A stretch of DNA of 21,241 nucleotides from positions 1-21,241 of the forward strand of contig JBATSO010000062.1 in NCBI GenBank assembly GCA_049293335.1, in the 5' to 3' direction. Below, piece by piece: positions 20,609-21,241 of the stretch. The position numbers and the translations under genes are program-made. How positions within the stretch are numbered: position 1 is the stretch's first letter; every line of letters begins with the position of its first letter. Source of the stretch: JAGXIT01 sp049293335 (GTDB lineage: Bacteria; Patescibacteriota; Saccharimonadia; Saccharimonadales; UBA4665). Under the pieces are notes generated by a model. The model ran no database searches. It saw only the letters and a list, made by a program, of their open reading frames with translations, and was not told the origin of the DNA.

Positions 20609-21205
20609 ATGGCTATTTCTATAGATGACATTAAAAGATTACGCGAACTGACCGGCGTTGGTATGACCGACGCCAAACAAGCGCTCGATGCAGCGAATGG
20701 CGATTTCGATGCAGCCCTAAAAGAAATGCGCAAAAAGGGCATGACCAAGGCCGAAAAGCGCGGTGAGCGCGAGGCACGTCAGGGGCTGGTCGGCACTTAC
20801 AACCACGACAACCGCATTGGTGTAGTGGTGGAAGTTAACTGCGAAACCGACTTCGTGGCCCGCAACGAAATTTTTGTAAACCTTGTAAAAGACGTTGCTA
20901 TGCACGTGGCTGCCAGCAATCCTGCCTACGTGCAGTCTAGCGACATCCCAGCCGAAGAGCGCGAGTCTAAAAAGCAAGAGCTTCTGGCGGGCGACGCGCT
21001 AAAGGGCAAACCAGCCGACATGGCGGAAAAAATTGTAGAAGGCCAACTAAGCAAATATTTTGCCGAACGCTGCCTGCTCGACCAGCCTTTTATAAAAAAC
21101 CCAGACCAAACCGTCGGTGAGTACGTAAAAGAGCACAACGCAAAGCTTGGCGAAAACATCGTAGTGCGCCGCTTTAGCCGCATTGCCCTCGGCGAAGTCG
21201 TCTAG
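20609..21205 (+). CDS. tsf: Elongation factor Ts, short form
   Basis: Guanine-nucleotide exchange factor that regenerates EF-Tu-GTP. The 198-aa protein starts MAISIDDIKRLRELTGVGMTDAKQAL with the N-terminal UBA-like domain and TGVGM-DAK signature, followed by the core with VVVEVNCETDFVARN (the family's ETDFVA box) and a C-terminal GENIVVRRFSRI. It is much shorter than the E. coli protein (about 283 aa) and close in size to the Thermus form, so one core subdomain is missing, as is usual in reduced genomes. The start is ATG 20609 because GGAGG (20598-20602) lies 6 bp upstream; the in-frame ATG at 20531 would add 26 residues not found in the family. It ends 36 bp before the window edge. Confidence 0.97.
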   Translation: MAISIDDIKRLRELTGVGMTDAKQALDAANGDFDAALKEMRKKGMTKAEKRGEREARQGLVGTYNHDNRIGVVVEVNCETDFVARNEIFVNLVKDVAMHVAASNPAYVQSSDIPAEERESKKQELLAGDALKGKPADMAEKIVEGQLSKYFAERCLLDQPFIKNPDQTVGEYVKEHNAKLGENIVVRRFSRIALGEVV

Positions 21206-21241
21206 CTATAGCCATACGGGCGACAAGGTCCGACCTAGCAC

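Overview
The window reads as a chromosomal segment of a Candidate Phyla Radiation bacterium, most likely Candidatus Saccharibacteria (TM7). This placement is inference. It rests on gene content: a fibre-like surface protein with an RCY...GWKNC module, LCP and HtrA envelope proteins, a PaaX/Cas2-like regulator, an S23/four-helix-bundle protein, cysteine-free L31, a short EF-Ts, and NLPY instead of NPPY in PrmC. UGA acts as a real stop (LCP gene and the membrane-protein gene), so the UGA-Gly code of Gracilibacteria/Absconditabacteria is excluded. No CRISPR array, tRNA, rRNA, IS element or canonical parS site was seen.

Layout. Positions 3-1982: 3' part of a fibre/adhesin-like gene open at the window edge. 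1983-2813: 831-bp non-coding region with a perfect DnaA-box match inside a 20-bp-spaced series, an A-rich tract and an intrinsic terminator, next to parA-parB (2814-4431). It is a candidate origin or segregation region. 4457-8898: cell-envelope block with signal peptidase I divergent from an LCP ligase, a membrane protein translationally coupled to it, then an HtrA protease. 8912-10536: prmC and a TrmB-like regulator on the minus strand. 10695-12050: lipoprotein gene followed by very short and apparently broken ORFs. 12150-12788: winged-helix/Cas2-like regulator framed by two copies of one 38-bp palindrome. 12982-14846 (minus): prfA, S23-like protein, rpmE. 15017-19519: a 1500-aa protein of unknown function with a helical-repeat region, an H-x-T domain and a kinase-like C terminus. 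19747-21205: rpsB-tsf.

Two cross-cutting patterns stand out. First, degenerate 7-bp (heptamer) repeats occur at about six places from 9.2 kb to 20.6 kb, both between genes and inside genes (prfA, prmC). At two loci they face each other around an unrelated small hairpin, and one of these lies in the rpsB leader. Second, at least five genes (lepB, prmC, the TrmB-like gene, the PaaX/Cas2-like gene, prfA) lack a Shine-Dalgarno sequence and have a -10-like hexamer 3-9 bp from the start codon, which suggests leaderless mRNAs. Other genes here (parA, parB, htrA, the lipoprotein, tsf, rpsB) have clear Shine-Dalgarno sites.

Protein synthesis and quality control (RF1, PrmC, L31, S2, EF-Ts) and envelope biogenesis (LepB, LCP, HtrA) are the recognisable themes. 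The fibre, the lipoprotein and the 1500-aa protein are the candidates for lifestyle-specific functions such as host contact, but nothing in the sequence proves that.
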